DNA of 64,000 nucleotides from G963665085 sp963665085 (GTDB lineage: Bacteria > Bacteroidota > Bacteroidia > Bacteroidales > JAAAOM01): positions 2,356,001-2,420,000 of the forward strand of contig CAXXXS010000001.1 in the NCBI GenBank assembly GCA_963665085.2, read 5' to 3'. This document shows, one piece after another, positions 35,608 to 44,065 of the stretch; within the stretch, counting starts at the first letter, position 1; each line of letters opens with the position of its first letter. A program made the position numbers and the translations under genes. The notes beneath the pieces are model-generated. The model was not told the origin of the DNA, did no database searches, and worked only from the letters and a program-made list of their open reading frames with translations.

Positions 35608-35903
35608 GGTCTACATAATTTTGGTTTACACGATAAATAAAGATGGTTTAACTATTGTTTTCTATAAAATTTCACATTTTTTATTGCTAAGTTCAAAACG
35701 TTTACAAGCAAGTTTTTATTATGTAAATCTTATTGTTTATTTGAATATTAATTATGACTGTAAGTAAAATTCAGATGTTTAAGTATTGAAAAAAACTATA
35801 TAGTACATTCAAAAGATCAATTTGTTAATTATTTTTCTCTTTAGGGTTTCTGTTAAATAGACTATTTTTATGCCTCACTTAGGAAATTAATTAAAATTAC
35901 ATA

Positions 35904-37943
35904 ATGATTATGAACAAAGCGTTAGTTAACAAAGCTGCTGATAATATTCGTATTCTCGCAGCTGCTATGGTAGAGAAAGCAAACTCTGGTCACCCAGGAG
36001 GAGCCATGGGAGGAGCAGATTTTGTGAATGTTCTTTATTCTGAATTTTTGAATTTTGATCCAACCGATATGACATGGGCTGGAAGGGATAGGTTTTTTCT
36101 AGATCCGGGGCACATGTCTCCAATGTTATACAGTATTTTAGCTTTAACAGGAAATTATTCTTTAGACGAGTTGTCTAATTTCCGTCAATGGGGAAGTCCA
36201 ACACCTGGTCATCCAGAAGTTGATGTTAAAAGAGGTGTTGAAAACACTTCGGGTCCTTTGGGACAAGGTCATACTATGGCTGTTGGTGCTGCTATTGCAG
36301 AGCGATTTTTAGTAGCCCGTTTTGGTGAGTGGTTTGCACATAAAACGTATGCATTTATTTCAGATGGTGGTGTGCAGGAAGAAATTTCGCAAGGAGCAGG
36401 ACGTATTGCCGGACACTTAGGATTAAGCAATTTAATCATGTTTTATGATTCAAATGATATTCAGCTTTCTCATGAAACATCTGCAACTACATTAGAAGAT
36501 ACAGCAAAAAAATATGAAGCATGGAACTGGAACGTTGTTACAATTGAAGGTAACAATGCTGATGCTATACGTGAAGCTTTAACAATAGCAAATGCTGAAA
36601 CCGAAAAGCCTACCTTAATTATAGGAAAAACAATAATGGGTAAAGGTGCTGTTTCGCCTGACGGAAGCAGCTACGAGAGAAAGTGTGAAACTCATGGAAT
36701 GCCTTTGTCCGGAGCGGGAGCAGATTTTGCTAAGACTATTGAAAATCTTGGAGGAGATGCAGAAAATCCATTTCAGATTTTCCCTGATGTAAAAGAATAT
36801 TATGATAATCTTTTAAATGAGAAAGCAAAATACGCAGCAGAGAAAAAAGCTGAACAAGCAAAATGGGAAAAGGAAAATCCGGAATTAGCAGCAAAACTTG
36901 CTAAATTCTTAAGTGGAGATGCACCTGAAATTAACTATGAAGCGATAGAACAAAAGGCTGGTGTTGCAACAAGAGGTGCTTCAGGAACTGTTCTCGGATA
37001 TTTTGCAAAGAATATTGAGAATATGATTGTAGCTTCTGCTGACTTGTCAAATAGTGATAAAACAGATGGATTCTTGAAAAACACTAAAGCATTTACTAAA
37101 AATGATTTCTCTGGTGCTTTCTTGCAAGCAGGGGTTAGTGAATTAACAATGGCTGTTATAGCTACGGGTATGGCTCTTCATGGAGGTGTAATTCCTGTTT
37201 GTGCAACTTTCTTTGTTTTCTCAGATTATATGAAACCAGCAGTTCGTTTAGCTGCTTTAATGCAGGTGCCTGTGAAATATGTTTGGACACACGATGCATT
37301 TAGAGTAGGTGAAGATGGTCCAACACACCAACCTATTGAACAAGAAGCTCAGATAAGATTGTTAGAACAACTTAAAAACCATTCTGGTGATAATGGAATG
37401 TTGGTTCTTCGTCCCGCTGATGGAACAGAAACAACTGTAGCATGGAAATTAGCAGTAGAAAATACAAAGACTCCTTCTGCATTATTGCTTTCTAGACAAA
37501 ATATTGTTGACTTACCAGCAAAATCAGGTTCTCGTTACACTGAAGCGCTAGAATCTTCAAAAGGTGCTTATATTGTTGAAGAAGCTGACGGCACACCAGA
37601 TGTTGTTTTGGTTGCAAATGGTTCTGAAGTTGCAACATTAATTGATGGTGCTGCAAAATTAAGAGCTGAAAAAGGATTAAAAGTTCAGGTTGTTTCTGCT
37701 CCTTCTGAAGGATTATTTAGAAATCAACCTAAAGAATATCAGGATAAAGTTATTCCTCAGGGGGTTCCTGTATTTGGTTTAACAGCAGGATTACCAGTGA
37801 CATTACAAGGTTTTGTTGGTGCTAAAGGAAAAGTATTCGGCCTAGATCACTTTGGTTACTCTGCACCTTATAAGGTGTTGGACGAAAAACTTGGTTATAC
37901 TCCAGAGAATGTATTTAATCAAGTTGTTGATCTTTTAGGTTAG
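35904..37943 (+). CDS. tkt: Transketolase
   Basis: Thiamine-diphosphate enzyme of the pentose-phosphate pathway. 679 residues in one chain: N-terminal ThDP domain with SGHPGGAMGGADF (about 26-38) and a modified cofactor motif SDGGVQEEISQGAG where GDG is usual; pyrimidine domain with ASADLSNS and HDAFRVGEDGPTHQPIEQ; and C-terminal domain. ATG 35904 is used, with a second ATG two codons later. A strong terminator follows. It is complete and monocistronic. Confidence 0.95.
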   Translation: MIMNKALVNKAADNIRILAAAMVEKANSGHPGGAMGGADFVNVLYSEFLNFDPTDMTWAGRDRFFLDPGHMSPMLYSILALTGNYSLDELSNFRQWGSPTPGHPEVDVKRGVENTSGPLGQGHTMAVGAAIAERFLVARFGEWFAHKTYAFISDGGVQEEISQGAGRIAGHLGLSNLIMFYDSNDIQLSHETSATTLEDTAKKYEAWNWNVVTIEGNNADAIREALTIANAETEKPTLIIGKTIMGKGAVSPDGSSYERKCETHGMPLSGAGADFAKTIENLGGDAENPFQIFPDVKEYYDNLLNEKAKYAAEKKAEQAKWEKENPELAAKLAKFLSGDAPEINYEAIEQKAGVATRGASGTVLGYFAKNIENMIVASADLSNSDKTDGFLKNTKAFTKNDFSGAFLQAGVSELTMAVIATGMALHGGVIPVCATFFVFSDYMKPAVRLAALMQVPVKYVWTHDAFRVGEDGPTHQPIEQEAQIRLLEQLKNHSGDNGMLVLRPADGTETTVAWKLAVENTKTPSALLLSRQNIVDLPAKSGSRYTEALESSKGAYIVEEADGTPDVVLVANGSEVATLIDGAAKLRAEKGLKVQVVSAPSEGLFRNQPKEYQDKVIPQGVPVFGLTAGLPVTLQGFVGAKGKVFGLDHFGYSAPYKVLDEKLGYTPENVFNQVVDLLG

Positions 37944-37970
37944 TAATTATTTGTTTTACTATATAATGAA

Positions 37971-38000
37971 AAACCTTCCTGTTGTCTTACGGGAAGGTTT
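37971..38000 (+). terminator. Rho-independent terminator after transketolase
   Basis: AAACCTTCC / GGAAGGTTT stem (37971-37979 and 37992-38000) with a 12-base loop, followed by a T-rich run. Confidence 0.85.
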
Positions 38001-38100
38001 TTTTATTTTCAAATTTAGGGATCAAAATCTCTTTAATTTGTTACAGTTACTTTAATTTAGCTTCGTTTTACCCGACCTTAAGAGTTCAAAGGAAAAAGTC

Positions 38101-38141
38101 ATAAGCTGAAAGCAATATATTTGCATTTGCTTTCAGCTTAT
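38101..38141. repeat. Perfect 15-base inverted repeat (hairpin)
   Basis: ATAAGCTGAAAGCAA (38101-38115) is exactly complementary to 38127-38141, with an 11-base loop. It lies in the 411-base gap between tkt and the minus-strand E1 gene, after the tkt terminator. It may be a second terminator or a REP-like unit. Confidence 0.6.
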
Positions 38142-38157
38142 TTTGGAGTTTATTGTT

Positions 38158-38337
38158 GTACCTTAAATCCGTAAGTTTTTTTACAAAACTGTTAATTGCG
38201 CCTATAAGCATGAACCGAGGACAAAGGACGAGCTCAAGAAAGTTAATTTTCCTTTACCCGTTTGGGTGAAGTTTTCTCTGTAAAACCTATTCATAATCAG
38301 TGTTTTGTAAATTTCGTCTACGGATTTTAGGTTGTAC
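38158..38337. repeat. Candidate MITE-like element with terminal inverted repeats
   Basis: GTACCTTAAATCCGTA at 38158-38173 is mirrored at 38319-38337, which reads GTACAACCTAAAATCCGTA on the complement. The 180-base interval holds an inner hairpin (TTTACCCGTTTGGGTGAA). There is no open reading frame inside. The rest of the gap shows nothing else. Non-autonomous transposon or degenerate repeat are both possible. Confidence 0.4.
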
Positions 38338-38354
38338 GAAAAATATTTTATTTT

Positions 38355-40784
38355 TTATATTTCTCTATATCTTCTTGGATTAACATTTCGCATAATCTCA
38401 TATATTGTTTCAAAAACATCTTCAGCATTAGGTTTTGAGAAATAATCCCCATCACTGCCATAAGCAGGCCTGTGCTCTTTTGCTGTAATTGTTTTGGGAG
38501 CTGAATCAAGGTATTTGTATGCATCCTGGTCTTCGATAACTTTTTGTAGCATAAAAGCAGAAGCACCTCCAGGAACATCTTCATCCAGGAAAACAACCCG
38601 ATTTGTTTTTTTTACGGATTCAACAATGGTTTCATTTATGTCAAAAGGTAATAATGTTTGAACATCAATCAATTCTACAAAAATATTAAACTCTTTAAGC
38701 TGTTTTACTGCTTCTTGGGCTATGCGCACACAAGAACCATACGTAACGAGTGTAACATCACTACCAACTTCTAAAATTTCTGGAACACCAAGCTGAGTTT
38801 TGAATTCTCCCAGGTTCTCAGGCCTTTTTTCATCTAACCGATAAGCATTAAGAGGTTCAATAACCAGAGCGGGATCTTGTCCTTCCAGCAATGTGTTGTA
38901 CATTCCTGCAGCCTGGGTCATATTTCTTGGGACACAAATATAGAAACCCCGAAGTGCGTTAATAATCATCCCCATAGGAGAACCACTATGCCAGATTCCT
39001 TCAAGACGATGTCCCCTGGTCCTGATAATTAAAGGGGCTAATTGGCTGCCTTTCGAACGCCAATGCATGGAAGCAACATCATCAGAAAGTGTTTGTATAG
39101 TATAGTATAAATAATCAAGGTATTGAACTTCGGCGATAGGCCTCAGGCCACGCAATGCCATGCCAATTCCCTGTCCAATAATTGTTGTTTCACGTATTCC
39201 TGTATCTGTAATACGATTCTCTCCGAACTTCTCTTGTAAACCTTCAAGCCCTTGGTTAACATCACCTATCTTTCCACTGTCTTCTCCAAAAGTTACCAGT
39301 AAAGGATTCTTTTTAAACAACGCTTCAAAATTATCGCGAATAATCTCTCTGCCGTGAACCATGGGAGAGTCTTCGTTAAATTCAGGTTTTACTTCTAAAA
39401 CATTAAGCGATGAAAAAACAGATTCGTTGTAGAGTTTATCGTTGTATCGTTCGAAGTTTTTAAGCTTTTGTTCGTTTATCCAATGTCTTAGATTTATTTC
39501 GACATCAGAAAAGATGGGACAATCATTGCAGATGTGACGCAATATTTTTCTTGCAGTACTTAATATATCTTTCCTAATTGGGTTCTTTAATTGTTGAAGT
39601 TGACTAACAAGAAGGTTAATTCGATTTGCTCCACCAGTTTTGCAAGAACAAGGTTTTTCGGTTACTAGTTTTATTAATTCATCTCGTTCTTTTTTAATAG
39701 GATTCTGATATTCTTCCCATGCATCTAAACGTGCTTGTTGAGCTTCTTCCAGTGTTTCTTTTTCAATTTTATCAAGCTCAGAAGCTGTTGCAATATTTTC
39801 ATTCAGGATCCATTCACGCATCTTTTTTAGTGGATCAAAATCTTGTTCCCATTGAAGTCTTTTTTCTGATTTGTATCTTTCATGCGATCCGGAAGTTGAA
39901 TGTCCTTGTGGTTGTACCATTTCTTCAATATGGAATAGTACAGGGATATGTTTTTCTCTACAGATTTTTATTCCTTTTTCAAAAGTGCTGCATAACTCAG
40001 GATAATCCCATCCTTTTGCTTTAAAAATCAGGATTCCATTAGAATTCTCAGTTTTTTCAAATCCTTTTAGGGCTTCGGATATACTGTCTTTTACAGTTTG
40101 CAGTTTTCGGGGTACTGATATGCCATATCCGTCATCCATAACAGTAAGGGCAACGGGTACCTGAAGAACAGATGCTGCATTAATCATTTCAAAAAAATGA
40201 CCTTCTGTAGTACTGGCATCACCAATAAGGCCAAATGCCACTTCATTTCCGTTATTGGATAAGTTTTTAAATCCGTTGAGGGAGGGTTCGTTTCTAAATA
40301 ATTTTGATGCATAAGCAAGTCCTACTAATCTTGGAATTTGTCCTGCAGTTGGAGATAAGTCTGCTGCCGCATTTTTTTGTTCAAGGAGATTTTTCCAGGT
40401 ACCATCTTCATTTAAAGATTGAGTAGCATAGTGGTTATTCATACTTCTTCCTCCGTTTCCGGGATTTGCAGACAAATCGGTATTGCTGTAAAGTTGGGCG
40501 AAGAACTGTTTTGGATTTGTCAATCCCATAGCCATCATGAGAGTATTTTCGCGATAATAGCCGGAACGCCAGTCACCATTCTTAAATTGTTTAGCTAAAG
40601 CAATATGAGCGAGTTCTTTTCCGTCTCCAAAAATTCCAAATTTTGCTTTGCCGGAAAGAACTTCTTTTCTGCCTATTATTGATATATTTCGATTTAAGTT
40701 TGCCAGTCTGTAATCCTCTAAAATCTCGACTGTGAACCCTGATTGTGATAATGAACTATTAACTGAAGATGTATCTGTAAGCAT
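38355..40784 (-). CDS. Fused alpha/beta 2-oxoacid dehydrogenase E1 component
   Basis: About 809 residues from ATG 40784 (MLTDTSS); an in-frame GTG nine codons earlier at 40811 is also possible. The N-terminal half is the ThDP-binding alpha part (GDASTTEGHFFEMINAASVLQVPVALTVMDDGYGIS). The C-terminal half, from about residue 475, is the transketolase-like beta part (LLVTFGEDSGKIGDVNQGLEGL, ending with HRPAYGSDGDYFSKPN). It most resembles branched-chain or pyruvate-type E1. E2 and E3 genes are not adjacent, so the substrate is not fixed. An internal region of about 60 residues with CSCKTGG and a further Cys pair (HICNDCP) joins the halves. Confidence 0.9.
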   Translation of the reverse strand: MLTDTSSVNSSLSQSGFTVEILEDYRLANLNRNISIIGRKEVLSGKAKFGIFGDGKELAHIALAKQFKNGDWRSGYYRENTLMMAMGLTNPKQFFAQLYSNTDLSANPGNGGRSMNNHYATQSLNEDGTWKNLLEQKNAAADLSPTAGQIPRLVGLAYASKLFRNEPSLNGFKNLSNNGNEVAFGLIGDASTTEGHFFEMINAASVLQVPVALTVMDDGYGISVPRKLQTVKDSISEALKGFEKTENSNGILIFKAKGWDYPELCSTFEKGIKICREKHIPVLFHIEEMVQPQGHSTSGSHERYKSEKRLQWEQDFDPLKKMREWILNENIATASELDKIEKETLEEAQQARLDAWEEYQNPIKKERDELIKLVTEKPCSCKTGGANRINLLVSQLQQLKNPIRKDILSTARKILRHICNDCPIFSDVEINLRHWINEQKLKNFERYNDKLYNESVFSSLNVLEVKPEFNEDSPMVHGREIIRDNFEALFKKNPLLVTFGEDSGKIGDVNQGLEGLQEKFGENRITDTGIRETTIIGQGIGMALRGLRPIAEVQYLDYLYYTIQTLSDDVASMHWRSKGSQLAPLIIRTRGHRLEGIWHSGSPMGMIINALRGFYICVPRNMTQAAGMYNTLLEGQDPALVIEPLNAYRLDEKRPENLGEFKTQLGVPEILEVGSDVTLVTYGSCVRIAQEAVKQLKEFNIFVELIDVQTLLPFDINETIVESVKKTNRVVFLDEDVPGGASAFMLQKVIEDQDAYKYLDSAPKTITAKEHRPAYGSDGDYFSKPNAEDVFETIYEIMRNVNPRRYREI

Positions 40785-40868
40785 ATCTGTCTTATTTCTA
40801 TTTAATTGCACTTATAAAACAAAACGAATAAGTTTATGTTTTTGGCTTTCTTTCGTGCGAATTTAATT

Positions 40869-40876
40869 TATCTTTG
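40869..40876 (+). promoter_or_regulatory. Bacteroidota -7 element for the small membrane protein
   Basis: TATCTTTG matches TAnnTTTG exactly, 20 bases before the ATG. A TTTG at 40841 lies 24 bases upstream, somewhat beyond normal -33 spacing. Confidence 0.45.
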
Positions 40877-40896
40877 TCACGCATAAAAGAGAAAAA

Positions 40897-41145
40897 ATGA
40901 GTTCGTTTGTTGTTGTGTTGTTGTTATCGATTGGTTTACTGGTTGTTGCGATGTTAGCAATGGCAGTTAAAATTTTATTTATTAAAAACGGTAAATTCCC
41001 TAGTTCTTCTGTAGGCAAAAATCCTGCTTTAGCAAAACAGGGTATTCGTTGTGCAAAGCATGAAGAAATTGCCAGATTTAATGAAATGAGGAAGAAGAGA
41101 CTGAAGAAAATAGATCCAGGCCAGCTTAAGGTAATCTGTGAATAG
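40897..41145 (+). CDS. Small single-pass membrane protein
   Basis: 82 residues: hydrophobic helix (about 4-28), then a basic cytoplasmic tail with GKFPSSSVGKNPALAKQGIRCAKHEE and a Lys/Arg-rich end. The layout VKILFIKNGKF...VGKNPALAKQGIRC aligns by eye with the Cys-rich protein at 52460 (IKLLLDKKAEF...ANSKLKDKGVSC), suggesting one family. This copy keeps only one of that protein's four cysteines (C52) plus an extra near the end. I do not recognise a function. Confidence 0.75.
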   Translation: MSSFVVVLLLSIGLLVVAMLAMAVKILFIKNGKFPSSSVGKNPALAKQGIRCAKHEEIARFNEMRKKRLKKIDPGQLKVICE

Positions 41146-41176
41146 AAATATTATTTCTTTACTATGCATAAAAATT

Positions 41177-41184
41177 TATTTTTG
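41177..41184 (+). promoter_or_regulatory. Bacteroidota -7 element for the GntR gene
   Basis: TATTTTTG matches TAnnTTTG, 42 bases before the ATG. No good -33 box at standard spacing. Confidence 0.4.
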
Positions 41185-41226
41185 TAGATTACACAAGAAA
41201 TAAATTAATCTGATTGATATTGTTAT

Positions 41227-41955
41227 ATGGATGAAATATTTAGCAAAATTGGCACAACTCAAACTTTGAGTCAGAAGATTGAAAGGAAAATTGAAGAAGC
41301 GATCCGACAAAAGAAATTAATCCCAGGTACTAAATTACCTTCAGAAAAGGAGTTGTGTGAATCGTTTGCTGTTAGTCGAACTGCACTTCGTGAGGCGTTA
41401 CGTAGGTTAAGTGCAAGAGGGCTTATTCAAATTCGCAAGGGAAGTGGTATGGTTGTATCTGAAATTAAAATTGAAGATGCTATTAACTCCCTTAACTTGT
41501 ATTATGATTTAAAATTTGATTCTAATTTGATTTCGCAAATCATTGAAGTCCGCCGACTTTTTGAGCCGGAGATTGCCCGTTTAGCCGCAAGAAACAGAAC
41601 AACAGATGATTTGTTAATCTTGAGAGAGAATTTAGTTACCCTTGAAAATTGTGATCCTGATAATACACAACTTGAAGTTGATACAATCAATAAATTTCAT
41701 ATGAACCTGGCAAAGGCAACAGGAAATCCTATTATCATAATTAGTCTTGAGCCAATATACTCATTGTTGCCACGCATGCGAAATTTCATCTATGCCAATG
41801 TTGAAGGTGAAAAAGAATATACATTGGAAGCACAGAAAAAAATTCTTGTTGCGATAGAAGAACAAGATGATCAGACGGCATATAATGAAGCAGTAAAATT
41901 ACTGCTTCGCAATCATGAGGTGTATGAAAAGTATTTCAAAGGCGTTATAAAATAA
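41227..41955 (+). CDS. GntR-family regulator, FadR/FCD subfamily
   Basis: 242 residues: N-terminal winged helix (about 14-80: KLIPGTKLPSEKELCESFAVSRTALREALRRLSARGLIQIRKGSGMVV) and an all-helical FCD ligand domain (about 95-235) with metal or acid-binding residues including the H in KFHMNLAKATGN. Such regulators bind a metabolite such as a sugar acid, sugar amine or its derivatives. It is convergent with murQ across 56 bases and stands at the edge of the peptidoglycan-salvage genes, so control of that locus by a MurNAc-related ligand is a reasonable inference. Confidence 0.9.
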   Translation: MDEIFSKIGTTQTLSQKIERKIEEAIRQKKLIPGTKLPSEKELCESFAVSRTALREALRRLSARGLIQIRKGSGMVVSEIKIEDAINSLNLYYDLKFDSNLISQIIEVRRLFEPEIARLAARNRTTDDLLILRENLVTLENCDPDNTQLEVDTINKFHMNLAKATGNPIIIISLEPIYSLLPRMRNFIYANVEGEKEYTLEAQKKILVAIEEQDDQTAYNEAVKLLLRNHEVYEKYFKGVIK

Positions 41956-42011
41956 TTTTAAGGGCAGGCCTTAGGATTATTTATCCAAAAGTCTAAATAA
42001 GTCTTAAAGAA

Positions 42012-42860
42012 TTAACTCTTTTCAAGAGAATCTTGATAACCATCAATCGCTTTTTTTACCGAGCCATACTTAAGTAAAAGTGTTTGGGCATCATCAAAGT
42101 CTAGATTAAGTTCTTCCATTAGCATCCTTGTACCTCTTTTGACTAGTTTTTTATTGGTTAACTGCATGTTAACCATTTTGTTTCCTTTTACTTTTCCTAA
42201 TTTTATCATGATTGTTGTTGTAATCATGTTTAGGATCATTTTCTGAGCAGTACCAGCTTTTAATCGCGTACTGCCGGTGATAAATTCAGGGCCAACAATT
42301 GCTTCTATTGGATGCTCTGCAGCTTGTGCTATTTTTGAACCAGGATTACATGTAATACAGCCAGTTAATAAACCATTAGCCCTGCCTTTTTCAATTCCTC
42401 CAATAACATAAGGAGTTGTTCCGGAAGCTGCGATTCCAATTATTGTATCGTTTTTATTTATGTTGAAGACTTGAAGTTCTTTCCATGCCATTTCAGGATC
42501 GTCTTCAGCATTTTCAACAGCTTTTCGTAGGGCCGTATCCCCTCCGGCAATCAAACCTATAACAAGATTGTCAGGAACACCAAAAGTAGGTGGTAGTTCG
42601 GAGGCGTCGAGAACACCAAGCCTGCCGCTTGTGCCTGCACCTAAATAAAATACCCGGCCTCCATTTTTCATCCTTTCAACTATAAGTTCAATCAGTTTTT
42701 CTATTTTAGGAAGTACATCATGAACGGCCTTATGAACTTTAGCATCTTCATTGTTGATGTTTGTAACCAGTTCTTTTACAGACATTTTTTCGAGATTCTG
42801 AAATTTAGATGAAGATTCGGTAATACTGGGTGTAAATTTATTGTTTGTAACTTTTGACAT
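42012..42860 (-). CDS. murQ: N-acetylmuramic acid 6-phosphate etherase
   Basis: Splits MurNAc-6-phosphate into GlcNAc-6-phosphate and D-lactate in the cytoplasm. About 282 residues from ATG 42860 (MSKVTNNK); a TTG two codons upstream was judged less likely. It is a SIS-domain protein with the signature YLGAGTSGRLGVLDASELPPTF. E88 (in LDASE) and E119 (in VENAEDD) correspond to the catalytic Glu83/Glu114 of E. coli MurQ. Its start lies 14 bases after the kinase-like gene, so both are one operon. Confidence 0.96.
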   Translation of the reverse strand: MSKVTNNKFTPSITESSSKFQNLEKMSVKELVTNINNEDAKVHKAVHDVLPKIEKLIELIVERMKNGGRVFYLGAGTSGRLGVLDASELPPTFGVPDNLVIGLIAGGDTALRKAVENAEDDPEMAWKELQVFNINKNDTIIGIAASGTTPYVIGGIEKGRANGLLTGCITCNPGSKIAQAAEHPIEAIVGPEFITGSTRLKAGTAQKMILNMITTTIMIKLGKVKGNKMVNMQLTNKKLVKRGTRMLMEELNLDFDDAQTLLLKYGSVKKAIDGYQDSLEKS

Positions 42861-42874
42861 ATTCAAGTGCTTTA

Positions 42875-43708
42875 TTATAAATCTTTTTGATGATATTTTA
42901 CTAGTCCAGTGATTGGATTTTGTGATATTGAACCAACTTTAAAACCTAATTCAGTGGCTGTATCTATTAATAAATCTTTAAAATGATAAGCAATACCTCC
43001 TGTGAAATTTATAGGTAATCTTTTTGATTCTGAATATTGAATTATATTTCTCGAGAAAAATTCATTAAAGCCATTCTTAACGAGGTTTTTCATATATTCT
43101 TCATGGATGTTTTTATGGATAAATTTTGTGAAGTTTGCCGTAAATCTATTTGGGAAAGGTTTTTTATATACAGTTTCTAATATTTCTGTTTGAGTATAAT
43201 GATACGTATCAAAAAATTGTTTTGAAATATTTGTGGGTATCTGATTCTTTAAAATGTCAGATATTAATTTTATACCTAAAACAGAACCACTACCTTCATC
43301 TCCTAAAATATATCCGAGAGGAGGTACATTTTTTATTATACGTGTTCCATTGTAGTAACAAGAATTAGAACCAGTTCCTAAGATACAGGCTATTCCCTCA
43401 GAATCCTGGCACAAGGAACGGGCTGCTGCCATTAAATCGCCTTCAATACTAATTTTTTCAGAGAAAAAGAATCTGTTTAATGTACCTGTTATTATACTTT
43501 TCTTTTCTTCATCAGTACAACCAGCCCCATAGAAGAAAATGCTTTTGACATGCTTGTTAAGAGTAAATTCTTTTATTAGAGTTTCTTCAATTGCTTTACT
43601 CCCCTGGTGATAAGGATTAATACCTGCTGTCTGGCAGGTTTCTTTTTTTTCTTTATCAAACAATAACCATGTAGTTTTTGTTGAGCCACTATCTGCAATC
43701 AATATCAT
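42875..43708 (-). CDS. BadF-type N-acetylhexosamine kinase (MurK-like)
   Basis: 277 residues, actin-like ATPase fold of the BadF/BadG/BcrA family: phosphate-1 motif IADSGSTKTTW (4-14), connect region and phosphate-2 motif CILGTGSNSCYY, followed by an adenosine-type GGIAYHFKDLL. Family members phosphorylate GlcNAc or MurNAc; paired with MurQ it would give MurNAc-6-phosphate, as described for the MurK of Tannerella forsythia. It is the first gene of a two-gene minus-strand operon with murQ and diverges from the DigH-like gene. Confidence 0.88.
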   Translation of the reverse strand: MILIADSGSTKTTWLLFDKEKKETCQTAGINPYHQGSKAIEETLIKEFTLNKHVKSIFFYGAGCTDEEKKSIITGTLNRFFFSEKISIEGDLMAAARSLCQDSEGIACILGTGSNSCYYNGTRIIKNVPPLGYILGDEGSGSVLGIKLISDILKNQIPTNISKQFFDTYHYTQTEILETVYKKPFPNRFTANFTKFIHKNIHEEYMKNLVKNGFNEFFSRNIIQYSESKRLPINFTGGIAYHFKDLLIDTATELGFKVGSISQNPITGLVKYHQKDL

Positions 43709-44065
43709 AAATACTTGTAATATATTTCTTTGTTTTTTTCTTGCTTTTAAATGTTTTTAATTAAAGTCCCCTATTAACCTTATAATATAAATTTATTGGT
43801 ATTATATAATTTATATGGATTTAATGAACGTGCAAATATATTAAAAAAATAACATTTTAGTAATATGTAATATGTATTACAAATTATTGTTTCTTTAAAA
43901 AATATTCATATTTTTGAGAGCAAAAATTAAGTGCCGTTTATAGATGTATTTATGGCGGCGAGTAGGTTCATTTTTTTACCATTGATGATTTTTTGTAAAT
44001 GATAGTTTATTTTTTTATAAGTATTACAGATTATCATATAAAATGAAATACAATGGATTTTAATA
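43709..44065. promoter_or_regulatory. Divergent regulatory gap between murK-like and DigH-like genes
   Basis: 357 bases without a gene. It contains a dyad GTAATATGTAATATGTATTAC (43860-43880; six-base GTAATA / TATTAC arms around a central TGTAATATG), the sort of short inverted repeat bound by GntR-type repressors. Further AT-rich stretches (TTATAATATAAATTTATT) occur near 43780-43800. No definite promoter boxes are visible. Confidence 0.35.

Noticed and set aside
38348..38596. An 82-codon minus-strand frame overlapping the end of the E1 gene
   Set aside because: It is a different frame of the E1 3' end, whose conserved C-terminus is certain; the translated product is Lys/Gln/Leu-rich shadow sequence.
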